A stretch of DNA of 64,000 bases from Rhodospirillaceae bacterium (GTDB lineage Bacteria; Pseudomonadota; Alphaproteobacteria; Dongiales; Dongiaceae). A model generated the notes under the pieces. The model did not search any database and was not told the DNA's origin. It saw only the letters and a program-made list of their open reading frames with translations. Positions 41,981 through 51,331 of this stretch are shown one piece after another. The DNA is taken from positions 2,005,001-2,069,000 of the forward strand of contig JADJQM010000001.1 in NCBI GenBank assembly GCA_016712715.1, given 5' to 3'. Every line of letters begins with the position of its first letter. Within the stretch, counting starts at the first letter, position 1. Made by a program: the position numbers and the translations under genes.

Positions 41981-43306
41981 TCAGGATTTGATCCAGCTCG
42001 GCAACACGAAACTGGCCGTGTTGTAGGGCGCCGGCGCAATCAGGCCACCGCTCTTGGTGTGGTCCTGAATCTGCAGGAACTGGTGCGGCATGCCAAGGGA
42101 GGAATCATTCACCTGGGTCGGATAGGTGTAGGCCGATTGCTCGTCCGGCATGAAGCGCGTCGTGCCGGTGACACCGCGATGGATCATGCTGCGCATGCGC
42201 GCGGCCACCTTGCGGTTCTGTTCCTCGTTGCCGGGTTCGGCGCTGCCGCCGGCCAGAGCCGCGGCCGTCGCCCAGACGTAAGCGCCGTCATAGGGCTGTG
42301 CGCCGGAATTGTGGCCGGCATTCTCGCCGAACTTCGCCTTGTAGCGCTTCTCGAACGCGCCGCCGATTTCGTCCTGCAGGGCACCCACCACGGTCGCATA
42401 GACGACGCCGACCGAGGCTTCCTTGGCAATGTCGCGGAAGGCCGGGATCGAGGGGCCGTATTGCATGTAGACGAGGCTGGGCGTCGGGTTGGGCACGAAC
42501 TGCACCATGAACTGGGCAAGATCGGCCGGCAGGAAGTGGGTGATCGCGATGACCGCCGGCGGATCCTGGCGGATCTTGGCAAGCGTCGGGCCCCATTCGG
42601 AGATCGGCACGTTGACGGTCTCGAACAGGCTGATCTCCCAGCCATATTCAGCGCCCTTTTCCCTGATCGCATTGGCGATGTTGGCGGCATAGACGCCGGC
42701 CGACAGCACCACGGCCATCTTGTTGTTGGGGCGCTTGTACTGGCCGGTATCCTCAAGGTCCTTGACGAATTTCAGGAAGCCCGGACCATACCAATATTCG
42801 GCCGGGTCACCCTGGAACGAGCCGAAATAGCGGTCAGGGTTGGATTTGATGAGGTTGTTGTGGCCGATCGTGGTGTCGTAATGGACATAGATGATGCCGG
42901 CATCGGCGATCACGTCCTGCACGGCGGCGCCCGAGCCGATGTTGTAGCCGTTGATGACGGCATGGACCGAATGGCGATCGATCAGGCGCTGCACGGCCTG
43001 GACGTTGGTCGGGTCGCCCATCTGCTTGGTGTCTTCGAAATAGGGCTCCAGCGGCCGGCCGAGGATGCCGCCCAGCGCATTGATCTCCTCGCAGGCCAAG
43101 GTCAGCCCGTTCTGGAACTCGACACCGTCGGCGGCGGCAAAATCGGTGAGCGGCGCCGCCTGACCCACCGGAATGGGATCGCCATCGGCGCGGGCGCCGT
43201 CATTGATGCCGGCCAGCACGGCGGCACCGGTGCCCATGGCCGCGGCCCCTTTCAGGAAGTTGCGGCGGCTGGGAATGATATTGGGTTTCGAGATCTTCTC
43301 AGACAT
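41981..43306 (-). CDS. livK: Periplasmic binding protein of the liv-type ABC transporter
   Basis: 441 residues starting MSEKISKPNIIPSRRNFLKG, a Tat signal (SRRNFLK) followed by a hydrophobic stretch and a probable cleavage after DGARA. The mature part is a type I (LivK/AmiC-like) receptor: VGQAAPLTDFAAADG, GLTLACEEINALGGI, VHAVINGYNIGSGAAV. GGGAGAG precedes the ATG at 43306. It may bind a short amide or urea-like ligand rather than leucine, as many long members do. It is first of the transporter genes. Confidence 0.9.
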   Translation of the reverse strand: MSEKISKPNIIPSRRNFLKGAAAMGTGAAVLAGINDGARADGDPIPVGQAAPLTDFAAADGVEFQNGLTLACEEINALGGILGRPLEPYFEDTKQMGDPTNVQAVQRLIDRHSVHAVINGYNIGSGAAVQDVIADAGIIYVHYDTTIGHNNLIKSNPDRYFGSFQGDPAEYWYGPGFLKFVKDLEDTGQYKRPNNKMAVVLSAGVYAANIANAIREKGAEYGWEISLFETVNVPISEWGPTLAKIRQDPPAVIAITHFLPADLAQFMVQFVPNPTPSLVYMQYGPSIPAFRDIAKEASVGVVYATVVGALQDEIGGAFEKRYKAKFGENAGHNSGAQPYDGAYVWATAAALAGGSAEPGNEEQNRKVAARMRSMIHRGVTGTTRFMPDEQSAYTYPTQVNDSSLGMPHQFLQIQDHTKSGGLIAPAPYNTASFVLPSWIKS

Positions 43307-43386
43307 TTTTGAACTCTCCCTCAAGCAGCCGCCTTGATCGGTTGATCGGTCGCTGCCGCGGCGGCTGGCCCGGCGCGGACCTGTTT

Positions 43387-44511
43387 CTACTTAATCGCGT
43401 CGAGTAGTTTCGCGGCTGCCTCGATGGCTGTCCATTGATGCGGCTGCAACTCCTGCTGGCCCCAGGTCGACATCGGCTCGGCCCAGGGATCGTCGATATG
43501 GGTCTTGATGCCCGTCATCTCCTCCATCACGGCGAGACCACAATAAGGCACATACATCTGCGAATAGCCGCCCTCATGGGACATGACCAGGCGGCCGTTG
43601 CATAGTTCATCGGCGGCCAGCATCAGCATGCGCGTCATCTGCCGGTAGCCCTCGGCGCTCACCATCATGCGGCCCAGCGGATCGACGCCGGAGGCATCGA
43701 AGCCGGAAGGCACCACGATCAGCTCCGGCTTGTAGCGGCGCAGGGCCGGCAGCACGACATGCTCGAAGGCCGCGAGATAGGCGCCGTTGCCGCAGCCCGG
43801 CGGCAGCGGAATGTTGAGGTTGTAGCCCTTGCCGGCACCTTCGCCGATTTCAGCGAGGCCGCCGGATTGGGGCGGATAGAGATTGTCCTGGTGCAGCGAG
43901 ATGGTCAGCACATCCTTGCTGCCGTAGAACGCGGCCTGGGTGCCGTTGCCGTGATGGACGTCCCAATCGACGGTGGCGATGCGGCCGACGCCGTGCACGG
44001 CCTGGGCATGCATGACGGCGATGGCGACATTGCCGAACAGGCAGAAGCCCATGCCAAGATCGGCGATGGCATGATGTCCGGGCGGGCGCACCAGGGCATA
44101 GGCGTTCTTGAGCCTTCCCTCGATGACGGCGTCGAAGGCGGCGATGGTGCCGCCGGCCGACAATTGGGCGATTTCGAAACTGCCCTTGCCGAAGGGCGTC
44201 ATGATGCTGGCATCGCCGCCATTCTCGGCGCTCAGCTTCTTGATGCGCTCGATATAGGGGCGGGTGTGGAAGCGGGCGATCTCATCCTCGGTGGCGGGGC
44301 GCGGCTTGATCGGCACCAGATGATCGAGCAGGCCGCTCACCTCGAGGAGGTTGCGGAAGCGGCGTTTGCTTTCGGCATTCTCCGCATGTTCGCCGGGCTG
44401 CACGGTGAGGCTGGGCGGAAAGATCTGCGCCCAGTTCCACGTATTGTGCCACATATAGAGTTCGTGAAAGACGAAACCGGTCGCATTGCCGGTCGCAGAC
44501 TTTGCCGTCAT
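43387..44511 (-). CDS. Histone-deacetylase/acetylpolyamine amidohydrolase-family enzyme
   Basis: About 374 residues with the arginase-deacetylase fold: LVRPPGHHA (catalytic His pair), TVDWDVHHGNGTQ (zinc Asp and His), VVPSGFDASGVDPLGRM (zinc Asp) and SHEGGYS near the end. In bacteria such enzymes deacetylate acetylpolyamines, acetoin-like or other acyl-amides. It sits directly upstream of the liv-type transporter on the same strand, so the transporter may import the acylated amine it hydrolyses. ATG at 44511 preferred over a TTG four codons upstream. Confidence 0.9.
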   Translation of the reverse strand: MTAKSATGNATGFVFHELYMWHNTWNWAQIFPPSLTVQPGEHAENAESKRRFRNLLEVSGLLDHLVPIKPRPATEDEIARFHTRPYIERIKKLSAENGGDASIMTPFGKGSFEIAQLSAGGTIAAFDAVIEGRLKNAYALVRPPGHHAIADLGMGFCLFGNVAIAVMHAQAVHGVGRIATVDWDVHHGNGTQAAFYGSKDVLTISLHQDNLYPPQSGGLAEIGEGAGKGYNLNIPLPPGCGNGAYLAAFEHVVLPALRRYKPELIVVPSGFDASGVDPLGRMMVSAEGYRQMTRMLMLAADELCNGRLVMSHEGGYSQMYVPYCGLAVMEEMTGIKTHIDDPWAEPMSTWGQQELQPHQWTAIEAAAKLLDAIK

Positions 44512-44651
44512 TGCCGCCCCCAAGCGTCACCCGTCATCGCCGGTCGATTGAACGACCGGGCTTGTTTTTTGTGACAGTGACGCAGGTTTGGCGGCTTGTC
44601 CCGCCCCCGATGGGTAAGGAGTGGGTAGGCCCACCCACCCTTTCGGGTAGA

Positions 44652-47382
44652 TCAGGCGTTCGATTGGCTGGTGGCGAGGCCGATTTCCTGGAGGCGCAGC
44701 ACGGCCTGGGTACGGTTGGCGACGCCGAGCTTGCCGAAAATGTTCTTGAGATGCCATTTCACGGTATCGGGTGCCATGCCGAGGGCGCGGGCCATGTCGC
44801 GATTGCTCTGGCCGATGCTGAGGAGGCGCGCGACATCGACCTCGCGCGGGCTGAAGCCGGGATCGCCCTTGCGCTCCGCGCCGCGCGGCGCCGGGTTGCG
44901 TTCGGGCTTCGCAAACTCCGCCATCAGCCGGTCGACAAATTGCCCCGTCGGCGTATCGCCGGACCAGCTCGGCATGCGGCGGCGCGCAAAGTCGATCACA
45001 TCGCGCAGCGCCGATCCTTCGTCGATGAGCGTGCGCAAGGCGCGCTGGGGCGCGCAGATGGAGACCGCATCGACAGCAGCCGCCAAGGCAGACAATCCAT
45101 CATTGGCCTGATGGGCGGCGATGGCGGAGAGCGCCCGCACCTGGGCGAGGCGTCGCAGCCGGCCGTCGCGGCGGACGTTTTCGGCTACGCGGTCGAGCAA
45201 GCGCAACGCGGTTTCCGGTTTGCCGGATGCGATTTCGATGCGCGCCTGGCCAACATATTCGGGTTCCGTGGTGGGTGCCAGCGGCGCAAGATTGACGCGG
45301 CCCCTTTGCCCCCCGCCGATGCCCCGTGCCAGCAATGCATAGCGGGCCGCCTGCACGTCGCCCCGCTGCAAGAGCAACCGGACCCGTTCATTGAGGGCGC
45401 CGGCGGTCAGGCGGTGATAGCGCTTCTCGATGCCGAGACGCTCGGCGCGTTCCAGCACCGCCATCGCTTCGTCATGGCGACCCGCGCGGCGGCGATGCGT
45501 GCGATATGGAGCTTGCAGGCCATTTCATGGACGACCAAGCCGCATTCCTCGATGATCTGGCGGTGGGTGTGGAGCAGCCGCTCTGCACTGGCGAGATCGT
45601 TCCATTCATAGAGCAGCTCGACCTCGAAGATCGCCACCATGGCTTCGGCATAGGAGCCGGCGCCGAGCCGGTCGCGGGCCAGCGACACGGCGCGGGAGAA
45701 GAACTGGCTGGCACCGGAGAGATTGCCCGCCGCCTTCTCGATGAGCCCCAGGATGAGGTCGGAATAGACGATGCCGAAGACCGATTGCGCTGTGCCATGG
45801 CTGTCGCGGGCGCGCAGGCTGCACATGCGCGCCTGGTCAAGCTCGCCCAGCGACAGATGGCTGAAGGCCTTGATGTTGCCGAGCGTCCCCTTGAAAAAGG
45901 GCTTGTTCTCCGGCAATTCTTCGAGCCAGCCTGCGGCAAGCCGCGCTGCCGTGCGCGAGCGATCAGCGGCGGAAATGACACCCACCGTCAGCGTGCGCAG
46001 TTCGGCCTGGAGCGCTGTCTGCGCGTCGGCCCCTAGTTTCCCGGCGCGGACGGCATCGGCAATCGAGAGTTTCGCGGATTTCAACGTACGCGCCGCTTCC
46101 TGCGGGCGGCTCATGTGAAACTGGATCCACACCTCGGCCAATTGCAGATGCGGGCGGCGCGCGATGAGATCGGCGGGCAACCGGCCCAGCCAGGCGCGGA
46201 CCGTGTTGAGATGGCTCGCCATGATGAGCGGCATGGCGCAATCCTCGACCAGGCTCGCGGCCCGGTCGGCATCGCCAGCCGCCAGGGCATGCGAGACGGC
46301 TTCGGAAGTGAGGTTATGCGTCGAGAGCCAAACGGCCGCGCGGCCATGGAGAGCGGCGATGTGACGTTCGCCCATCTCCGCCAGGCGCGATTGCAGGAAT
46401 TCGCCGAACAGATGGTGATAGCGGAACCATTGGCGTTCCCGATCGAGGGGAATGAGAAAGAGGTTGGCGGCCTCGATCTTCTGCAGCATGGCGGCACTGT
46501 CGCTGCGCGCCATAACCGCATCTGCGAGGGGCGCCGAGATACGGCCGAGGATCGAGGTCTGCAGCAGGAATTCCCGCATCGCAGGATTCTGACGCGCCAG
46601 CACATCCTGGGTCAGAAATTCGGCGACGTCGCGGTGGCTGCCGGAAAAATTCTGGATGAAGGCCGCGCGACCGTCGCGCCGCTCCAGGGACAGCGACGCC
46701 AATTGCAGGCCGGCAACCCAGCCTTCGGTGCGATGCTGCAGGGTCACCACATCGGCCAATGGGAGGTCCTGCAATTGCGCCGCATCGAACAGGCTCTCGG
46801 TTTCCTCAAGCGAAAGCGCAGCTGCATGTCGTCAAGATTGATGAGCTGGCCGCGCACCCGCATATGGGCGAGGCCAAAGGGCAGCGGCCCGCGGGTCGCC
46901 ACCACCAGATGCAGGCAGGCCGGCGCATAGGTGAGCAGCGCATCGAGAAAGCGGCAGATTTCAGGCGAGGTCAGGAACTGGCAATCATCCAGCACCAGGA
47001 ACAGAGGCTGGCTGCGCTGCGCGAGATCATTGACGATCGATGTGAGGACTGAATCAACCGGCAGGACAGGGCTTGATTGCAACAGGGCCGGGACCTGCTG
47101 GGCAATCTTGGCATCCGCCCGCTGGATGGCGGCCACCAGATAGGTGAGGAAGCGGCCGATCTCGTCATCATCCTGGTCGAGGGCGAGCCAGCCGATGGCA
47201 GCGTCCCGCTCCTTGAGCGCCGCGATCCATTGGCCGAGCAGTGTGCTCTTGCCGAAACCGGGCGGTGCCGAAAGCACCGCGAGGCGCGCCGACAGGGCAC
47301 CGTCCAGCAGGCGGGTCAACCGCTGGCGCGGCACCAGCCCGGACTTCAGGACCGGGGGGCGGAGCTTGGTTTCGATCAGCAT
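44652..47382 (-). pseudogene. MalT-like LuxR-family ATP-dependent regulator (LAL), interrupted by two frameshifts
   Basis: Three consecutive frames together make one LAL protein of about 910 residues: an N-terminal ATPase (MLIETKLRPPVLKSG, Walker A APPGFGKST), a middle TPR-like region, and a C-terminal LuxR helix-turn-helix (FSPREVDVARLLSIGQSN, MAPDTVKWHLKNIFGKLGV). The first break is at 46813-46815, where the minus-strand TTT needs a fourth T to give LRFSLEETESLFDAA. The second is at 45481-45483, where GGG needs a fourth G to give RGRHDEAMAVLER. Both are single-base losses in short runs, so the gene may be intact in reality. It likely activates the deacetylase-liv genes downstream. Confidence 0.88.
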
Positions 47383-47467
47383 GGCATTTCGGGCAACGGT
47401 TCTTCCGGCGTCAATTCAGTCTGAGCGACGAAGCCAACGGGCCATACTAGCGGCGAATTCCGCCGTG

Positions 47468-48220
47468 ATGGAAGATCATTCAGGTCGGGGGGATTGGCCA
47501 ACGGGCCAAAATGCGGCACTGTCCGCAGCCAAGATGATGGAGGCCGCCTTGCACCCCTGTTCAACCTTGCTGACCGCGATCGATCGCTACCTAGCGCGTT
47601 TCGACGCGGCACATGCCGGTATTGCGAAATGCCGGCAGGGTGTTGCGCGCCTGTCGGCAAAGGCGGTAGCGACCGGTGCAACCGCGACTGGTGCAACCGC
47701 GACTGGCGCGCGCCCTGCCCGCTATCTGGCAGAAGCAGTGGCACTGGCGCGGCAGCAAGGCGGCGATGCGCTGATGGACGCGCTCATGGCATGCCCGGCC
47801 GAGTGGCAGATCTATGATTCCTATCCGGCGGCGGATATCGGCCCCTCATTCCCGAAACGCCACGCTTTTGTCTGCCTGGGAGCCATGCTCGACCCCGCTT
47901 GGTCGCTGGATTTCGACCTCGGATTCCTGCTCATCCAGCCGCACACGCTCTATCGCGATCATCATCACGCGGCATCGGAACTCTATGTGCCGCTGACAGG
48001 CCCGAGCCGATGGCGCTTCGGCGCCGACACGCCGTGGTCGTCGGTTGATGCGCATCAACCGATCTGGAACGAGCCCAACGCGGTGCATGCGACCCTGGTC
48101 GGCGAAACACCGCTGCTGTGCCTCTATGCCTGGACCGAGAATGTGCTGGCACCGGCCTTTGTCGACCGCGCGAAGGATTGGGTAACGATCGAAGCGGGCT
48201 TCGACAAGGCGGATGCCTGA
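47468..48220 (+). CDS. DMSP-lyase-family cupin (DddQ-like)
   Basis: About 250 residues with this start, or 228 from the Met at 47534; neither has a clear ribosome site. The C-terminal cupin holds DHHHAASELYVPLTG and, about 30 residues later, NAVHATLVGETPLLCLYAW. This matches the HxHxxxExY and second-His pattern of DddQ/DddW-type dimethylsulfoniopropionate lyases. A 15-bp tandem repeat (TGATA peptide) lies in the linker near residue 70. The family also has members of unknown activity, and the neighbour is a sugar-acid isomerase rather than a DMSP gene, so lyase activity is only possible. Confidence 0.7.
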   Translation: MEDHSGRGDWPTGQNAALSAAKMMEAALHPCSTLLTAIDRYLARFDAAHAGIAKCRQGVARLSAKAVATGATATGATATGARPARYLAEAVALARQQGGDALMDALMACPAEWQIYDSYPAADIGPSFPKRHAFVCLGAMLDPAWSLDFDLGFLLIQPHTLYRDHHHAASELYVPLTGPSRWRFGADTPWSSVDAHQPIWNEPNAVHATLVGETPLLCLYAWTENVLAPAFVDRAKDWVTIEAGFDKADA

Positions 48221-48229
48221 GAGGCTCGG

Positions 48230-48997
48230 ATGGTCCAACTCGCTGCCAATCTGACCATGATGTTCAACGAAATAGCGTTCCTGAAGCGCTTTGCGGCCGC
48301 GCGTGACGCTGGTTTCAACGCGGTCGAATGCCTGTTCCCTTACGATCATCCGGCCGATACCATCGGTGCCGCGTTGCGCGCACAATCGTTGACGCCGGCG
48401 CTTTTCAATCTGCCGCCGGGCGATTGGACAGCGGGCGATCGCGGTATGGCCGCCCTGCCCGACCGGCGCGCCGAGTTTCGCGCCTCGGTCGAACTGGCGC
48501 TGGCTTATGCCGCAGCGACGGGCGTCAAACGCCTTCATGTGATGAGCGGCCTCGCCCCCCGCAGCGACCAGATGGCCCGTGCGACCTACGCTGAATCCCT
48601 GCGCCTTGCCGCCGACAAGGCGGGCGAAGCCGGTCTCGATATCCTGATCGAGCCCCTCAACAGCCGGGACATGCCGGGCTACTTCCTGAACGATTTCAAT
48701 TTCGCGGCGGATCTGATCGCTGATCTCGGCCTGCCCAATCTGCGGCTGCAGTTCGACATCTACCATCGCCAGGTCATTCATGGCGATGTGCTCATGGGCC
48801 TCAAGACCTTGATGCCGCTGATCGGCCATGTGCAAATCGCCGCGGTGCCGGCGCGGCACGAGCCCGGCAGTGGCGAGCTCGATGATTTCCGGATCCTGCG
48901 CGCGCTTGACGAGCTTGGCTATCGCGGCTTTGTCGGCTGCGAATACCGGCCGGCCAATGGCACCGTGGCGGGCCTTGCCTGGCGCGATCGGCTCTAG
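48230..48997 (+). CDS. otnI: 2-oxo-tetronate (hydroxypyruvate-like) isomerase
   Basis: 255 residues of the Hyi/OtnI TIM-barrel family: LAANLTMMFNEIAFLKRFAA opens it, then VECLFPYD, IEPLNSRDMPGYFLND and LQFDIYHRQ with metal ligands, ending with EYRPANGT. OtnI interconverts 2-oxo- and 3-oxo-tetronate in four-carbon sugar-acid breakdown. DenD, which supplies 2-oxo-tetronate, is encoded nearby on the other strand. The kinase and decarboxylase of that route are not in the window. Confidence 0.88.
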   Translation: MVQLAANLTMMFNEIAFLKRFAAARDAGFNAVECLFPYDHPADTIGAALRAQSLTPALFNLPPGDWTAGDRGMAALPDRRAEFRASVELALAYAAATGVKRLHVMSGLAPRSDQMARATYAESLRLAADKAGEAGLDILIEPLNSRDMPGYFLNDFNFAADLIADLGLPNLRLQFDIYHRQVIHGDVLMGLKTLMPLIGHVQIAAVPARHEPGSGELDDFRILRALDELGYRGFVGCEYRPANGTVAGLAWRDRL

Positions 48998-49003
48998 CGG
49001 GTT

Positions 49004-49756
49004 CTAGCCGCGGCCGACAAAGGGCATCTGCGTCGCCATCACCGTCATGGTGAGCACATTGGCATTGAGCGGCAGGCTCGCCATATAGGCAACCGCGTCG
49101 GCAATGTGCCTGGCATCAATGGTGGGTTCGACCGCCGTGGAACCGTCGGCCTGCAACACGCCTGTCGCCATCTTGGCCGTCATCTCGGTGGCGGCATTGC
49201 CGATATCGATCTGGCCGCAAGCGATGTCGAAGGGTCGGCCATCCAGGGCGGTCGCCTTGGTGAGGCCGGTGATCGCATGCTTGGTCGCGGTATAGGGTGC
49301 CGAATGGGGCCGTGGCGTCGTGGCCGAGATCGAGCCGTTGTTGATGATGCGGCCACCACGCGGCGATTGCGCCTTCATCAGGCGGAAGGCCTGCTGCGTG
49401 CAGTAGAAGGCGCCGGTGAGGTTCGAGGAGACGACCGAATTCCACTGCTCCGCTGTCAGTTCCTCCATCGGAATGGCGGGAGCGCCGACACCGGCATTGT
49501 TGACCAGCAGGTCGAGCCGGCCCCATTTGGCCTTCACCTCGGCGAACATGGCCGCCACGGCCGCGGGATCGCCGATATCGGTAGAGATGGCGAGGCTCGA
49601 CTGGCCGCCTTGATCGACCTCCTGCGCCGCCTTCTCGATCAGCTCCTTGCGGCGCCCGACCAGGGCCACCTTGAAGCCCTGCACAATGAGCGCCTTCGAT
49701 ATGGCCTTGCCGACACCGGTGCCGGCCCCGGTCACGATCGCGATCCTGATGGTCAT
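49004..49756 (-). CDS. Short-chain dehydrogenase/reductase
   Basis: 250 residues with TGAGTGVGKAI (NAD(P) binding), NNAGVG, and the catalytic Ser-Tyr-x3-Lys in NGSISATTPRPHSAPYTATKH. The C-terminal QMPFVGRG tail is seen in uncharacterised SDRs of sugar-acid loci. It is read after denD on the minus strand (33-base gap), so it is probably a second dehydrogenase of the same pathway. Substrate unknown. Confidence 0.88.
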   Translation of the reverse strand: MTIRIAIVTGAGTGVGKAISKALIVQGFKVALVGRRKELIEKAAQEVDQGGQSSLAISTDIGDPAAVAAMFAEVKAKWGRLDLLVNNAGVGAPAIPMEELTAEQWNSVVSSNLTGAFYCTQQAFRLMKAQSPRGGRIINNGSISATTPRPHSAPYTATKHAITGLTKATALDGRPFDIACGQIDIGNAATEMTAKMATGVLQADGSTAVEPTIDARHIADAVAYMASLPLNANVLTMTVMATQMPFVGRG

Positions 49757-49788
49757 GATTACCCTCTTATCCAATTCCGTCCGCCCGT

Positions 49789-50775
49789 TCAGGCGAGCTT
49801 GCCGCCGAGTTCATCCTCGATATGTACGCGAATGATCTCGTCAAAGGAACTCTCGGCGCGGAAGCCCAGGGAAAGAGCCCGTTCCGGGATGAAGTCGCTG
49901 GGCCAGCCGGCGACGATCTTCTCGATCACGGGATCGCGCTCGCGCCGGATAAGTGCCACCGCCTTGGCGCCCGCGACCCGGCGCAGGGCCTCGATCTGTT
50001 CGCCGACAGTGGCCGAGAGGCCCGGCATGTTTAGATTGCGACGCGGGCCCAGGCGGGCGGTGTCGATGGTCGCGGCATGGAGCAGGAACCCCACCGCGGC
50101 GCGCGGACTTGCATGCCAGTGGCGTACATCCTCGGAGACCGGCAGCACGGCTTCCTGCCCGGCAAGCGGTTCGCGGAGGATGTTGGAGAAGAAGCCGGAG
50201 GCTGCCTTGTTGGGCTTGCCCGGCCGCACGCAGATGGTGGTGAGGCGAATGCCGATGCCGTCGAAGAAGCCGCGCCGCGCATAGTCCGACAGCAGCAATT
50301 CGCCCATCGCCTTCTGGGTCCCGTAGCTGGTGAGCGGTGTGCTGAGGAACGTGTCGTCGATCTTGGCCGGGAAGGGTGCGCCGAACACGGCAATCGAGGA
50401 GGTGAAGACAAGTCGCGGTTTGTAGGGCGCCTTCATCCCCTCCAGGCGGATGGCGTCGAAGAGATGGCGCGTGCCGTCGAGATTGATGCGGTAGCCCTTG
50501 TCGAAATCCGCCTCCGCCTCGCCCGACACGATGGCCGCGAGATGGAAGATGACATCCGGCCGGGCCGAGATCAACTTGGCCGCTTCGCCGGGCAGCGAGA
50601 GATCGGCAGTTGTCACCGTGACGGCGCCGGCATAGCCGTTGGGCGCGATCGGCGGCACGATATCGAGCAAGGTGAGCTTCTCGACCGGCTTGTCAGCAAG
50701 GCCGCCCAGGGCCACCAGCCTTTCCGTGAGCTTGCGCCCCACCATGCCGGCGGCGCCGATGATGAGAATATGCAT
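49789..50775 (-). CDS. denD: D-erythronate dehydrogenase-like epimerase-fold enzyme
   Basis: 328 residues of the NAD-dependent extended SDR fold: MHILIIGAAGMVGRKL, DVIFHLAAIVSGEAE, SSIAVFGAP, then SYGTQKAMGE with the catalytic Tyr and Lys, and TICVRPGKPNKAASGF. This order and the PGKPNKAASGFFS block are those of DenD, which oxidises D-erythronate to 2-oxo-tetronate. ATG at 50775. It works in series with OtnI encoded at 48230. Confidence 0.88.
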   Translation of the reverse strand: MHILIIGAAGMVGRKLTERLVALGGLADKPVEKLTLLDIVPPIAPNGYAGAVTVTTADLSLPGEAAKLISARPDVIFHLAAIVSGEAEADFDKGYRINLDGTRHLFDAIRLEGMKAPYKPRLVFTSSIAVFGAPFPAKIDDTFLSTPLTSYGTQKAMGELLLSDYARRGFFDGIGIRLTTICVRPGKPNKAASGFFSNILREPLAGQEAVLPVSEDVRHWHASPRAAVGFLLHAATIDTARLGPRRNLNMPGLSATVGEQIEALRRVAGAKAVALIRRERDPVIEKIVAGWPSDFIPERALSLGFRAESSFDEIIRVHIEDELGGKLA

Positions 50776-50947
50776 GAACAATCGACCTCTTTATTTTCTA
50801 ATCCCGGGGCTGTGTTGCGAAGGTGCGGAACAGCATCAGGTGCCACCTGACATAGCGGCCCGCGCCCGGTTCGGCAATCTCGGTGCTGCCGCTGGGCCGT
50901 TTTGCACGAGCGGATAGCAGCGCAGTCTTCCGCTCCGGACACCATGT

Positions 50948-51331
50948 ATGGTCCGACCGGGAGATGGTGGTCAAGGCCTTCGGCCACCTCGATGCGGTGA
51001 GCAGCGGGCCGCCATCGGGGCGCTGGGCGGTGTGCTGCTGGCCATGATGTACCTTCAACTGACGCGGCGCATGATGACGAAATCGGCGTTCCTAACCGCC
51101 AAGACCACGACCATGGTGTGCTGGCTGTTCGTCGTCTCGTCGATCTTCTCGGCGGCCTTTGCGCTGCTGGGTCATTTCGATATCGACCCGCTGTTCTTCG
51201 GCCTGATGGTGGCGCTTAACCAGATCTTTGCCGGCTTGATCCCCTTCATGCTGATCCAGGTGCTGGCCTTGTTTCTGCTCCATATGTTCCCGGGCATCGG
51301 GCAGTGGCTGCCGCAGATCCTCTATGACTGA
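50948..51331 (+). pseudogene. Remnant of a TRAP transporter DctM large permease
   Basis: The frame contains AAIGALGGVLLAMMYLQLTRRMM and then TAKTTTMVCWLFVVSSIFSAAFALLG, which matches the middle of DctM proteins (TEAAAIGALG, LTxKxLxEA, TARTTxMVFxI). It then jumps to FDIDPLFFGLMVALN and again to IFAGLIPFMLIQVLALFLLHMFPGIGQWLP, which matches the DctM C-terminus. The parts between, including the TPPVG loop, are gone, and about two thirds of the gene upstream is missing. All deletions keep frame. This is most of what the 50776-51321 gap holds; the first 170 bases show nothing else clear. Confidence 0.7.

Noticed and set aside
44540..44570. Stem-loop CCGGTCG/CGACCGG followed by a T run as a terminator
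   Set aside because: It is oriented for plus-strand transcription, but both flanking genes are read on the minus strand, so nothing is there for it to terminate.
50798..51058. Minus-strand frame of 86 codons
   Set aside because: No recognisable similarity, no ribosome site, and it overlaps the DctM remnant, which matches a known family.
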